5,164 nt of DNA, taken from assembly GCA_024638905.1 (NCBI GenBank), contig JAHEJH010000154.1, forward strand, positions 1 through 5,164, read 5' to 3'. The position numbers and the translations under genes are program-made. Position 1 is the stretch's first letter; the number at the start of each line of letters is the position of its first letter. Shown here in pieces: positions 1 through 5,164 of the stretch. Under the pieces are notes generated by a model. The model searched no databases and was not told the origin of the DNA. It was given only the letters and a program-made list of their open reading frames with translations. Source of the stretch: Luminiphilus sp. (lineage in GTDB: Bacteria > Pseudomonadota > Gammaproteobacteria > Pseudomonadales > Halieaceae).

Positions 1-523
1 TGCCTCGGATCTCTATGCCAGCATGCTCGCCATCCAGCTCGAAGGGGATGACCCCGAGCAATTGGCAGCGCTCGCAGCGCAGTTAAAGGAAAACCATAGC
101 GGTTCTACCTATGCGCGATTCGGTGCCATGCTGGAAGCGAAGGTGGCCGTTGAAGCCGGTAACCTTGCTGGCGCGGAGTCCGCCTTGCGTTGGGCGCTGG
201 CCGCCGGCGACACCCGCTCTGATATTGGGCAACTGATTCAGCTGCGGCTGGCGCGGGTTATTGCGGCACAGGGTCAAGAAACTGAAGCGCTGGCGATACT
301 CTCCCAGGGCAGCGACGCTTATCCGGTGGCCTATGCTCAAGCTGAAGGCGATATCCACTTGGCGGCGGGCCGCACGGATGACGCGTTGACAGCCTATCGC
401 GAGGGACGGGATCTGGCCACAGAGTTGGGTCAGTACAGCGTCGTACTTGGTAACAAGGTGCGCACGCTCGAGACGCGCCTGCCTGCCTCACCTGAGGCCG
501 ACGTCGCCGAGGATGCCAGCTGA
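1..523 (+). CDS. yfgM: YfgM-like TPR protein, C-terminal part (5' truncated by window)
   Basis: The reading frame is open from base 2 and ends at TGA 521-523; the start lies outside the window. About 173 residues are visible, against roughly 205-215 for the family, so the short cytoplasmic N-terminus and single membrane anchor of YfgM are missing. What is seen is Ala/Leu-rich helical repeat sequence typical of tetratricopeptide proteins. Examples are a segment beginning ASDLYASMLA, helices with the AGNLAGAESALRWAL pattern, and a final TPR-like pair around AEGDIHLAAGRTDDALTAYREG, followed by a short acidic tail. In E. coli, YfgM is an inner-membrane protein that associates with the SecYEG translocon and the periplasmic chaperone network and also affects the Rcs response. 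The position directly before bamB and der supports the assignment, since TPR sequence alone would be ambiguous. The stop overlaps the bamB start by one base. Confidence 0.88.
   Translation, partial: ASDLYASMLAIQLEGDDPEQLAALAAQLKENHSGSTYARFGAMLEAKVAVEAGNLAGAESALRWALAAGDTRSDIGQLIQLRLARVIAAQGQETEALAILSQGSDAYPVAYAQAEGDIHLAAGRTDDALTAYREGRDLATELGQYSVVLGNKVRTLETRLPASPEADVAEDAS
509..513 (+). promoter_or_regulatory. Ribosome binding site of bamB inside yfgM
   Basis: GAGGA lies 9 bases before the bamB ATG at 523, inside the last codons of yfgM. Together with the TGATG stop-start overlap it supports translation of bamB from this ATG, with coupling to yfgM likely. Confidence 0.6.
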
Positions 524-1695
524 TGAGACAGCTCACGCGCACAGTGCTGGTGGTGGGCTTCGCGCTCAGTGCGGGCTGCAGCACGATTACGGGTTGGTTC
601 AGCGATGATGATTTCGATCCGCGTGAACCCGTAGAACTGCAGAAAATCGACGAGCAGGTCAAACTCAAGAGCCGCTGGTCCCGCGGGGTCGGTGATGGCC
701 AGGGTGAAGGCCTCTACAAGATCAATCCCATCCTCGTGAGTGACAGCATTTATGTCGCCTCCTCTGAGGGCAAGCTCGCCTCGGTCGATGCCGAGACGGG
801 CCGGGTGCGCTGGAAAAGTAATCTGGAGTTGGCATTGTCTGGCGGTGTAGGGCACTACGGGGACTCCATTTTTGTCGGTGCTTCCGAAGGACTGGTCATG
901 CGCCTGTCGGCTGACAGCGGCGAGGAAATCTGGCGCGCGGTGGTCTCAGGCGAGGTGCTGTCCGCGCCTCAGGGTGATGGCCGCTACGTGGTGGCCCAGA
1001 CCTATGACGGTAAGCTGCTGGGTTTCGATTACGAAACTGGTGAGACCCGCTGGACCTACACCAGCGATGTCCCCGTGCTGACCCTGCGGGGTACCGGTAC
1101 GCCGATGATGCTCGGCGACAACGCCATCGCCGGATTCGCCGATGGCAAGGTGGTCGCCATCAATCTGCGCTCTGGCAATGTGGCTTGGGAGTCTCGGGTG
1201 GCGATTCCGCAGGGCCGATCTGAAATCGAACGCATTGTTGATATCGATGGCTCCATGGCACTTCAGGGCAGCGAGCTATATGTCGCGAGTTATCAGGGCC
1301 GTTTGGCGGCCATCGACACGCGTTCCGGTCGGAGACTCTGGCAGCGCAACGTGTCATCGGTATCGGGTGTCGGTGTGGGCTTCGGCAATGTCTACGTCTC
1401 CGACGACGATGGCACGGTGAGTGCGTTTCTGCGCAATGGGCAGGGCGTGCGCTGGCAGAATATCGATCTGGGTTTCCGCGAATTGTCGCGGCCGACGCCG
1501 GTCAACAGCTATGTCGCAACAGTTGATTTTGAGGGATACCTGCACCTGCTGTCGCAGGTCGATGGGGAAATCGTTGGCCGCACCAAAGTTGATTCAAAGG
1601 GCGCGCGAGCCGACATGATCGCGCGGGGCAACCGGCTGTTTGTCTACACCAACGACGGTGCCCTGAAAGCGTACGACGTCGAAGCGCGAAACTGA
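523..1695 (+). CDS. bamB: Outer-membrane assembly lipoprotein BamB
   Basis: BamB is a periplasm-facing outer-membrane lipoprotein of the BAM complex. It binds BamA and helps fold beta-barrel proteins into the outer membrane. The product has 390 residues, close to the 392 of E. coli. Residues 1-19 form a lipoprotein signal peptide with lipobox LSAGC and lipidated Cys19; position +2 is Ser, not Asp, so outer-membrane sorting is expected. The rest is an eight-bladed beta-propeller. PQQ-type blade repeats of the form xDGxLxAxDxxTGxxxW are seen near residues 81-97, 121-137, 161-177, 206-222, 257-273 and 295-311, with weaker ones near 336-353 and 377-389. The conserved segment GRSEIERIVDIDGS (231-244) corresponds to the BamB loop involved in BamA contact. 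A PQQ-dependent dehydrogenase is unlikely given the lipobox, length and neighbours. The start overlaps the yfgM stop by one base, and der follows after 4 bp. Confidence 0.96.
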   Translation: MRQLTRTVLVVGFALSAGCSTITGWFSDDDFDPREPVELQKIDEQVKLKSRWSRGVGDGQGEGLYKINPILVSDSIYVASSEGKLASVDAETGRVRWKSNLELALSGGVGHYGDSIFVGASEGLVMRLSADSGEEIWRAVVSGEVLSAPQGDGRYVVAQTYDGKLLGFDYETGETRWTYTSDVPVLTLRGTGTPMMLGDNAIAGFADGKVVAINLRSGNVAWESRVAIPQGRSEIERIVDIDGSMALQGSELYVASYQGRLAAIDTRSGRRLWQRNVSSVSGVGVGFGNVYVSDDDGTVSAFLRNGQGVRWQNIDLGFRELSRPTPVNSYVATVDFEGYLHLLSQVDGEIVGRTKVDSKGARADMIARGNRLFVYTNDGALKAYDVEARN

Positions 1696-1699
1696 CGCC

Positions 1700-3127
1700 A
1701 TGCTGCCCGTGCTCGCCTTGGTGGGCCGTCCCAATGTCGGCAAATCCACTCTCTTTAACCAGCTGACCCGCAGTCGGGACGCCTTGGTCGCCGATTTGTC
1801 GGGTCTGACCCGCGATCGACAGTACGGGCAGGGGCGGCTGGACGACACAGCCTTCATCGTCATTGATACCGGCGGCATTTCGGGAGAGGAAGAGGGCATT
1901 GATGTGGCAATGGCGAGCCAGTCGATGGCAGCCATCTCCGAGGCCGACGTGGTCTTGCTGTTGGTAGATGGCCGCGCCGGTCTGCACCCGGGCGACGAGG
2001 CCCTGGTGACGCATCTGCGCACCGAGGGCAAGCCCTTCCATTTGGTGGTGAATAAAATCGATGGCGTGGGTGAGGACATCGCTGCCAGTGATTTTTATCA
2101 GCTTGGGGTTGATCATCTGCACACGATTGCGGCTTCCCACAATCGCGGCGTGCGCAAGCTCATTGCCAACGTCCTGACGCCCTGGTTAGAACAAGCCGAT
2201 GAAGAAGCGCCACCAACAATTGAGGGCGCCATCCGCGTTGCAATTGTCGGCCGTCCCAACGTGGGCAAATCAACGCTCGTCAATCGGCTACTCGGTGAGG
2301 ACCGGGTGGTGGTCTACGACCAGCCGGGTACCACCCGGGACAGCGTCTATATCGACTACGAGCGTCGGGGCCGACACTACACGCTCATTGATACCGCTGG
2401 GGTGCGCAAACGCAAGAATGTCCGTGAGGCCGTGGAAAAGTTTTCTATCGTCAAAACGCTGAAGGCGATTGCCGATGCCCAGGTGGTGATCTTGACCATG
2501 GACGCCCACGAAGGCTTGGTGGAGCAGGATCTGCACCTGTTGGGTCAATGCATCGAGGCGGGCAGAGCGCTGGTGATTGCTCTGAATAAATGGGACGGCA
2601 TTGAGTCCGATGAGCGGGATTGGATTCGCTCGGAGCTGCGCCGCCGACTGCAGTTCATCGATTACGCCGATATTCATTTCATCTCGGCTCTGCACGGATC
2701 TGGGGTGGGCAAGCTTTACGGTTCGGTTCATGCGGCCCATGACGCAGCGACCCGAACCTTGAGTACGCCGCGCCTCACCCGGATCCTCGAGGACGCGGTA
2801 GCGAGCCATCCGCCACCCATGGTGAACGGACGACGGATCAAGCTCCGCTATGCGCACGCCGGCGGCCAGAATCCCCCGGTTGTAGTGGTTCATGGCAGCC
2901 AGACAGACGCCCTGCCAGCGAGCTATCAGCGCTATTTGGAAAAGATCTTTCGCCGCGAACTGGCGTTGCATGGCACGCCCATTCGCATCGAACTGCGGTC
3001 CGGCGATAACCCTTATGCAGGAAAGCGCAACAAGCTGACGCAGCGGCAGGTGCAACGCCGTAGACGCATGATCAGCCACATCAAAAAATCAGAGAAGAAA
3101 ACGCGCAATAAAAAGCGCGATAGATGA
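1700..3127 (+). CDS. der: Tandem-domain GTPase Der (EngA), 50S ribosome assembly
   Basis: Der is an essential cytoplasmic GTPase with two G domains that assists maturation of the 50S ribosomal subunit. The product has 475 residues (about 490 in E. coli). Domain 1 shows the P-loop GRPNVGKST (9-17), switch Thr37 in SGLTRDR, DTGG (56-59), NKID (118-121) and a G5-like AAS (144-146). An acidic linker (about 164-176) follows. Domain 2 repeats the set: GRPNVGKST (184-192), PGTTRDS (209-215), DTAG (231-234), NKWD (296-299) and SAL (329-331). The C-terminal KH-like domain covers about 355-440, including the conserved GNPYAGKRN-like segment (here DNPYAGKRN), and ends in a strongly basic Lys/Arg tail. 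ATG 1700 is chosen because MLPVLALVGRPNV aligns with the known Der N-terminus. There is no good ribosome binding site before it, so translation is probably coupled to bamB, whose stop is 4 bp upstream. It converges on purK, with 7 bp between stop codons. Confidence 0.98.
   Translation: MLPVLALVGRPNVGKSTLFNQLTRSRDALVADLSGLTRDRQYGQGRLDDTAFIVIDTGGISGEEEGIDVAMASQSMAAISEADVVLLLVDGRAGLHPGDEALVTHLRTEGKPFHLVVNKIDGVGEDIAASDFYQLGVDHLHTIAASHNRGVRKLIANVLTPWLEQADEEAPPTIEGAIRVAIVGRPNVGKSTLVNRLLGEDRVVVYDQPGTTRDSVYIDYERRGRHYTLIDTAGVRKRKNVREAVEKFSIVKTLKAIADAQVVILTMDAHEGLVEQDLHLLGQCIEAGRALVIALNKWDGIESDERDWIRSELRRRLQFIDYADIHFISALHGSGVGKLYGSVHAAHDAATRTLSTPRLTRILEDAVASHPPPMVNGRRIKLRYAHAGGQNPPVVVVHGSQTDALPASYQRYLEKIFRRELALHGTPIRIELRSGDNPYAGKRNKLTQRQVQRRRRMISHIKKSEKKTRNKKRDR
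3098..3119 (-). terminator. Candidate intrinsic terminator of purEK, inside the 3' end of der
   Basis: Read on the minus strand, a perfect all-GC 5-bp stem CGCGC/GCGCG (3115-3119 pairing with 3102-3106) encloses an 8-base U-rich loop. It is followed at once by TTTT (3101-3098) and more pyrimidine-rich sequence. The hairpin begins about 16 bases beyond the purK stop codon. The U-tract is the complement of lysine codons in the Der tail. The stem is short and the U-run is broken by a C after four bases, so termination may be partial. On the plus strand the same hairpin has no U-tract and should not stop der transcription. Confidence 0.42.
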
Positions 3128-3134
3128 GGGCGCG

Positions 3135-4250
3135 CTACAGCGGCTCTCCCTCGGGATACAAGGCCGCTTCCAGTTCAGCAAGGCGCTGTTGTAGCCGAGC
3201 GCGATCCTTAGCCTGCACATTAATGTGTCCCACTTTTCGGCGGCTGCGGACAGACTTCGTGTACCAATGCAGATTCAGATCCTCAGCCTGTAAAAGCGTC
3301 GCGTCGGGTTCTCGGCCTAAGAGGTTCATCATGCCGGCATAGAGCGCAGGTCGAGTGTTGCCAGGGCGCGTGTCGGTAATGGCGCGAATATGGTTGCTGA
3401 ACTGAGAGGTGACGCCCGCATCCTGAGACCAATGGCCACTGTTGTGGACGCGGGGTGCCAGTTCGTTGACGCGAAGCTTGCCTCCCTCATCAAAGAGCTC
3501 AATGGAGAGCACGCCTACATACGACCATTGCTCGAGCAATGTGCGTGCAATGTGGTGGGCCTGCGCCTGGGTCTCCTCACTGATATTGGCCGCCGGTACT
3601 TCCGAGGTAAGCAGAATCCCTTCACGGTGACGATTCTCGGCCAGCGGGTAAAGGGCGGTCTCGCCACTCACTGACCGCGCCGCAATCATCGACAGCTCTC
3701 GGTCAAAGTGAACGGCGCCCTCAACGACCAACGGAGGGAGAGAACCCATTTGTGCCGCCAGCGCTTCCAGCGATTCGGGGTCGCGCAGTAACCATTGGTT
3801 CTGGCCGTCATAGCCCTGCTCACAGGATTTCACGAACGCGGGATAGCCCAGCGCCTCCACCGCCGTAATCAATGACGGGCCGTCCTCTACCAACTGGAAA
3901 GGGGCAGTACTGATCCCAAGGTTCTGCAGTGCGGCTTTTTCTCTGCCGCGATGTTGGCAAATGCGAATCGCCTCGGGGGAGGGCGCGACCAAACAGTGTT
4001 CGGCGAGTCCCTCGAGCAGGGCCACGCTCACATGCTCTTTCTCGACGGTGACGATGTCTGGACGTCCCAGCGCCTCGAAGAGCGCCGCCGGCTCGGGGTA
4101 GTCATCTCGGGCTACAACGCGTCCCAGCCCGTCAACACAATCCGTGCCCTCGCCCGGATCGGCGATGAAGGAGAAGTGGTGGCCCATTTCCCAGCCCGCA
4201 AGGGCCAGCATTCTTGCCAATTGGCCGCATCCGGCGATGGCAATCCGCAT
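3135..4250 (-). CDS. purK: N5-carboxyaminoimidazole ribonucleotide synthetase PurK
   Basis: PurK is a cytoplasmic ATP-grasp enzyme that converts AIR, bicarbonate and ATP to N5-CAIR in de novo purine synthesis; PurE then rearranges the product. The protein has 371 residues (355 in E. coli). Visible features are the N-terminal GCGQLARML motif (7-15) of the preATP-grasp fold, HRGREKAALQNLGISTAPF (100-118) at the start of the ATP-grasp domain, the lid loop with GYDG (146-149), and a RELSMIAARS strand (184-193). The strongly conserved NELAPRVHNSGHW (262-274, metal and phosphate binding) and LHWYTKSVRSRRKVGHINV (327-345) follow. Two segments depart from the common family sequence: VTVEKEH (67-73), where many PurK have TFEFENV, and KSCEQGYDGQNQ (141-152), where many have KTRxxGYDGKGQ. 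The ATG overlaps the purE TGA by one base and has no ribosome binding site, so translation is probably coupled to purE. Confidence 0.97.
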   Translation of the reverse strand: MRIAIAGCGQLARMLALAGWEMGHHFSFIADPGEGTDCVDGLGRVVARDDYPEPAALFEALGRPDIVTVEKEHVSVALLEGLAEHCLVAPSPEAIRICQHRGREKAALQNLGISTAPFQLVEDGPSLITAVEALGYPAFVKSCEQGYDGQNQWLLRDPESLEALAAQMGSLPPLVVEGAVHFDRELSMIAARSVSGETALYPLAENRHREGILLTSEVPAANISEETQAQAHHIARTLLEQWSYVGVLSIELFDEGGKLRVNELAPRVHNSGHWSQDAGVTSQFSNHIRAITDTRPGNTRPALYAGMMNLLGREPDATLLQAEDLNLHWYTKSVRSRRKVGHINVQAKDRARLQQRLAELEAALYPEGEPL

Positions 4251-4732
4251 CAGTCGACGGCGTGGGGAACGTTGTCAGTTTGCCGGGCTCTCCAGTCTTG
4301 GATCGCTTGTGACAGCGCAGGATCGGAGGTGGCCAGAATCTGTGCCGCCATCAAACCTGCGTTGAAAGCGCCGGCTTCGCCAATCGCCTGGCAGGCCACG
4401 GCTACGCCTTTAGGCATTTGCACCATCGAGAGCAGGCTGTCCATGCCCTTGAGTTGTTTGCTGGAGACCGGCACGGCGATTACCGGCAGGTGGGTCATGG
4501 AGGCTGCCATGCCGGCCAAATGCGCGGCGCCACCGGCGCCCGCGATGATGACCTTCAGGCCACGCGGGGCAGCGCCTTCGGCAAATTCCACCAGCCGCGC
4601 GGGTGTGCGGTGCGCTGACACAACCCGTGTCTCAAAGGGCACACCCAGCTCGGTGAGCACGGTGGTGGCAGCTTGCATGGTTTCCCAGTCTGATTGGGAT
4701 CCCATGATGATGCTGACCAGCGGTTCGCTCAT
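4250..4732 (-). CDS. purE: N5-carboxyaminoimidazole ribonucleotide mutase PurE (class I)
   Basis: PurE moves the carboxyl group of N5-CAIR to C4, giving CAIR, directly after PurK in purine synthesis; it acts in the cytoplasm, normally as an octamer. The product has 160 residues, the usual class I size. Signature segments are GSQSDWETM (11-19, phosphate and ribose binding), SAHRTP (39-44, including the catalytic His41), the glycine-rich AGAGGAAHLAGMAAS (64-78, including a conserved His71) and SSKQLKGMDSLLSMVQMP (90-107). This full set fits the class I mutase; class II AIR carboxylases differ here. ATG 4732 is chosen because family homology begins at MSEPLVSIIMGS and a strong AGGAGA site lies 7 bases upstream. 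The frame stays open to 4978, but that extension is not PurE-like and runs through the likely promoter. purE is first in a two-gene operon with purK. Confidence 0.97.
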   Translation of the reverse strand: MSEPLVSIIMGSQSDWETMQAATTVLTELGVPFETRVVSAHRTPARLVEFAEGAAPRGLKVIIAGAGGAAHLAGMAASMTHLPVIAVPVSSKQLKGMDSLLSMVQMPKGVAVACQAIGEAGAFNAGLMAAQILATSDPALSQAIQDWRARQTDNVPHAVD

Positions 4733-4739
4733 GCTGTTT

Positions 4740-4745
4740 TCTCCT
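4740..4745 (-). promoter_or_regulatory. Ribosome binding site of purE
   Basis: On the minus strand AGGAGA stands 7 bases before ATG 4732. It fixes the purE start and argues against the in-frame extension up to 4978. Confidence 0.8.
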
Positions 4746-4778
4746 GACCGATAGCGCAGAGGCGTTGGCAAGGGCCGG

Positions 4779-4807
4779 AGTCTAGGGGCAAACGCGGCGA
4801 CTTTAAA
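4779..4807 (-). promoter_or_regulatory. Candidate sigma70 promoter of purEK
   Basis: On the minus strand TTTAAA (4807-4802) is a candidate -35 and TAGACT (4784-4779) a candidate -10, separated by 17 bases. Each matches its consensus at 4 of 6 positions. The predicted start near 4772 gives a leader of about 40 bases before the purE ATG. The -10 sits in the context CCTAGACTCCGG, much like the proposed aceA -10. An alternative pair (TTGTCC at 4831-4826 with TTTAAA as -10, 18-base spacing) is possible but no better. A short inverted repeat, AAAGG/CCTTT (4805-4809 and 4814-4818), overlaps the -35. Confidence 0.4.
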
Positions 4808-4816
4808 GGGAAGCCT

Positions 4817-4846
4817 TTCACGGGCGGACAATTCACGGCAGGACAA
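4817..4846. repeat. Tandem 15-bp direct repeat between purE and aceA
   Basis: Two adjacent units, TTCACGGGCGGACAA (4817-4831) and TTCACGGCAGGACAA (4832-4846), agree at 13 of 15 positions and differ only in the two middle bases. They lie in non-coding DNA, 10 bp upstream of the candidate purE -35 and about 40 bp upstream of the candidate aceA -35. A further related half, CTGTGAA (4857-4863), is inverted relative to TTCACGG with one mismatch. The arrangement could be paired binding sites for a transcription regulator; none can be named. A small replication-slippage duplication is the alternative. Confidence 0.7.
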
Positions 4847-4887
4847 GATATTTAGGCTGTGAATGGTAAGTATGAGATCTATTTGGT

Positions 4888-4915
4888 TTGAAAATAATGA
4901 GCCGGCACCTAGACT
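4888..4915 (+). promoter_or_regulatory. Candidate sigma70 promoter of aceA
   Basis: TTGAAA (4888-4893, 5 of 6 to the -35 consensus) is followed after 16 bases by TAGACT (4910-4915, 4 of 6 to the -10 consensus). An AT-rich stretch lies around 4871-4900. The predicted transcript start is near 4922, giving a leader of about 47 bases. The -10 sits in the loop of a 7-bp inverted repeat (4901-4921), so this promoter may be under operator control. Confidence 0.5.
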
Positions 4916-4921
4916 GCCGGC
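4901..4921. repeat. Inverted repeat bracketing the candidate aceA -10 element
   Basis: GCCGGCA (4901-4907) and TGCCGGC (4915-4921) are perfect inverted 7-bp arms around a 7-base centre, CCTAGAC. The two arms start 14 bases apart, or 1.3 to 1.4 helical turns. Placed over the -10 and start point, this would suit a dimeric repressor site. It could also simply form a DNA or RNA hairpin. No T-run follows, so it is not an intrinsic terminator. Confidence 0.65.
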
Positions 4922-4931
4922 GTGTTGGAGA

Positions 4932-4947
4932 TGCTGCTTCGGCAGTG
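4932..4947 (+). other. UUCG-capped hairpin in the aceA leader
   Basis: CTGC (4934-4937), TTCG (4938-4941) and GCAG (4942-4945) form a C(UUCG)G tetraloop hairpin of 4 Watson-Crick pairs, which two G-U pairs can extend (4932-4933 with 4946-4947). It would lie about ten bases into the predicted aceA transcript and ends 9 bases before the ribosome binding site. C(UUCG)G loops are known to be unusually stable. A role in protecting the mRNA 5' end is an inference. Confidence 0.5.
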
Positions 4948-4956
4948 CGAATGAAC

Positions 4957-4962
4957 AGGAGA
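4957..4962 (+). promoter_or_regulatory. Ribosome binding site of aceA
   Basis: AGGAGA ends 6 bases before ATG 4969. Its good match and spacing fix the start of the gene at the right edge. Confidence 0.8.
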
Positions 4963-4968
4963 GACACC

Positions 4969-5164
4969 ATGTCGACATACGCAGAGGCCATCAAGGCGAT
5001 GGAAGCCAGTTGCGGACAATCCAATAACTGGTCAGATATCAGCCCTGAGTACGCTGCCCGGATGCGCTTGCAGAACCGCTTCAAGACCGGACTCGATATC
5101 GCCCGGTACACCGCAGCGATCATGCGTAAAGATATGGCGGACTACGACAGTGACCCGGGCCACT
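4969..5164 (+). CDS. aceA: Isocitrate lyase, N-terminal part (3' truncated by window)
   Basis: Isocitrate lyase splits isocitrate to succinate and glyoxylate, the first step of the glyoxylate shunt needed for growth on acetate or fatty acids. Only 65 codons fall in the window, beginning MSTYAEAIKAMEA. The recognisable part is NNWSDISPEYAARMRLQNRF (residues 19-38) and TGLDIARYTAAIMRKDMADY (40-59). This closely resembles, from memory, the N-terminus of the long (about 530-residue) isocitrate lyase of Pseudomonas and related bacteria and is unlike the shorter E. coli form. The catalytic KKCGH region lies beyond the window and cannot be checked. The start is supported by a strong AGGAGA site and by where homology begins. 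The gene diverges from purE across 236 bp and probably has its own promoter there, with an inverted repeat over the -10. Confidence 0.87.
   Translation, partial: MSTYAEAIKAMEASCGQSNNWSDISPEYAARMRLQNRFKTGLDIARYTAAIMRKDMADYDSDPGH

Noticed and set aside
1502..2140. 212-codon open frame on the minus strand across the bamB-der junction
   Set aside because: It is antisense to two conserved genes and its translation has no domain pattern; it is a shadow frame.
1724..2275. Near-identical 27-bp stretches at 1724-1750 and 2249-2275 (23 of 27 bases)
   Set aside because: These are the P-loop codons of the two G domains of Der, an ancient and well-known domain duplication, not a DNA repeat with its own function.
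3126..3152. GAGGG/CCCTC inverted arms at the der-purK junction as a two-way terminator
   Set aside because: The loop is 17 bases, the stem only 5 bp, and there is no T-run on either side.
3216..3227. Perfect 12-bp palindrome CACATTAATGTG
   Set aside because: It encodes the conserved HINV of PurK, and about one perfect 12-bp palindrome is expected by chance in a window of this size.
3951..4754. 267-codon open frame on the plus strand, antisense to purK and purE
   Set aside because: It is opposite two clearly recognised genes, has no recognisable product, and is expected from the GC-rich third positions of the real frames.
4788..4794. GCAAACG, equal to half of the enteric PurR box, in front of purE
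   Set aside because: The second half shows no match to the palindromic operator, and PurR of this type is mainly known from enterics and vibrios.
4733..4978. In-frame upstream extension of purE by 82 codons to an ATG at 4978
   Set aside because: The extension has no PurE-like sequence, crosses the likely promoter and the tandem repeat, and bypasses a strong ribosome binding site placed exactly for ATG 4732.
4833..5123. 96-codon minus-strand frame over the aceA start and intergenic region
   Set aside because: It is antisense to the recognised isocitrate lyase N-terminus and shows no family features.

Overview
The window is a stretch of ordinary core chromosome, most likely from a gammaproteobacterium of fairly high GC content (by eye, about 60%). 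The gene order yfgM-bamB-der matches the block known from Escherichia coli and Pseudomonas (hisS-yfgM-bamB-der). The isocitrate lyase that begins at the right edge resembles the long form found in Pseudomonas and Marinobacter. I cannot name the genus. No mobile element, CRISPR array, RNA gene or sign of recent transfer is visible, and I see no undescribed multi-gene system.

Left part (1-3127, plus strand): three tightly packed genes, probably one operon that begins outside the window. They are the C-terminal part of YfgM (TPR protein, periplasmic chaperone network), the complete lipoprotein BamB (outer-membrane protein assembly) and the complete double GTPase Der (50S ribosome assembly). yfgM and bamB overlap by one base. 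bamB and der are 4 bp apart, and der has no clear ribosome binding site of its own.

Middle part (3135-4732, minus strand): purE and purK, which overlap by one base and carry out the two-step carboxylation of AIR to CAIR in purine synthesis. They converge on der with only 7 bp between the stop codons. A candidate terminator for purEK lies inside the 3' end of der, where the A-rich lysine codons of Der read as a U-run on the opposite strand.

Right part (4733-5164): a 236-bp divergent intergenic region, then the first 65 codons of aceA (isocitrate lyase, glyoxylate shunt) on the plus strand. This region is the most information-rich non-coding DNA here. It holds a candidate purE promoter, a candidate aceA promoter with a 7-bp inverted repeat bracketing its -10 element, a tandem 15-bp direct repeat (13/15 identical), and a UUCG-capped hairpin in the aceA leader. 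The regulatory readings are inferences from sequence pattern alone.
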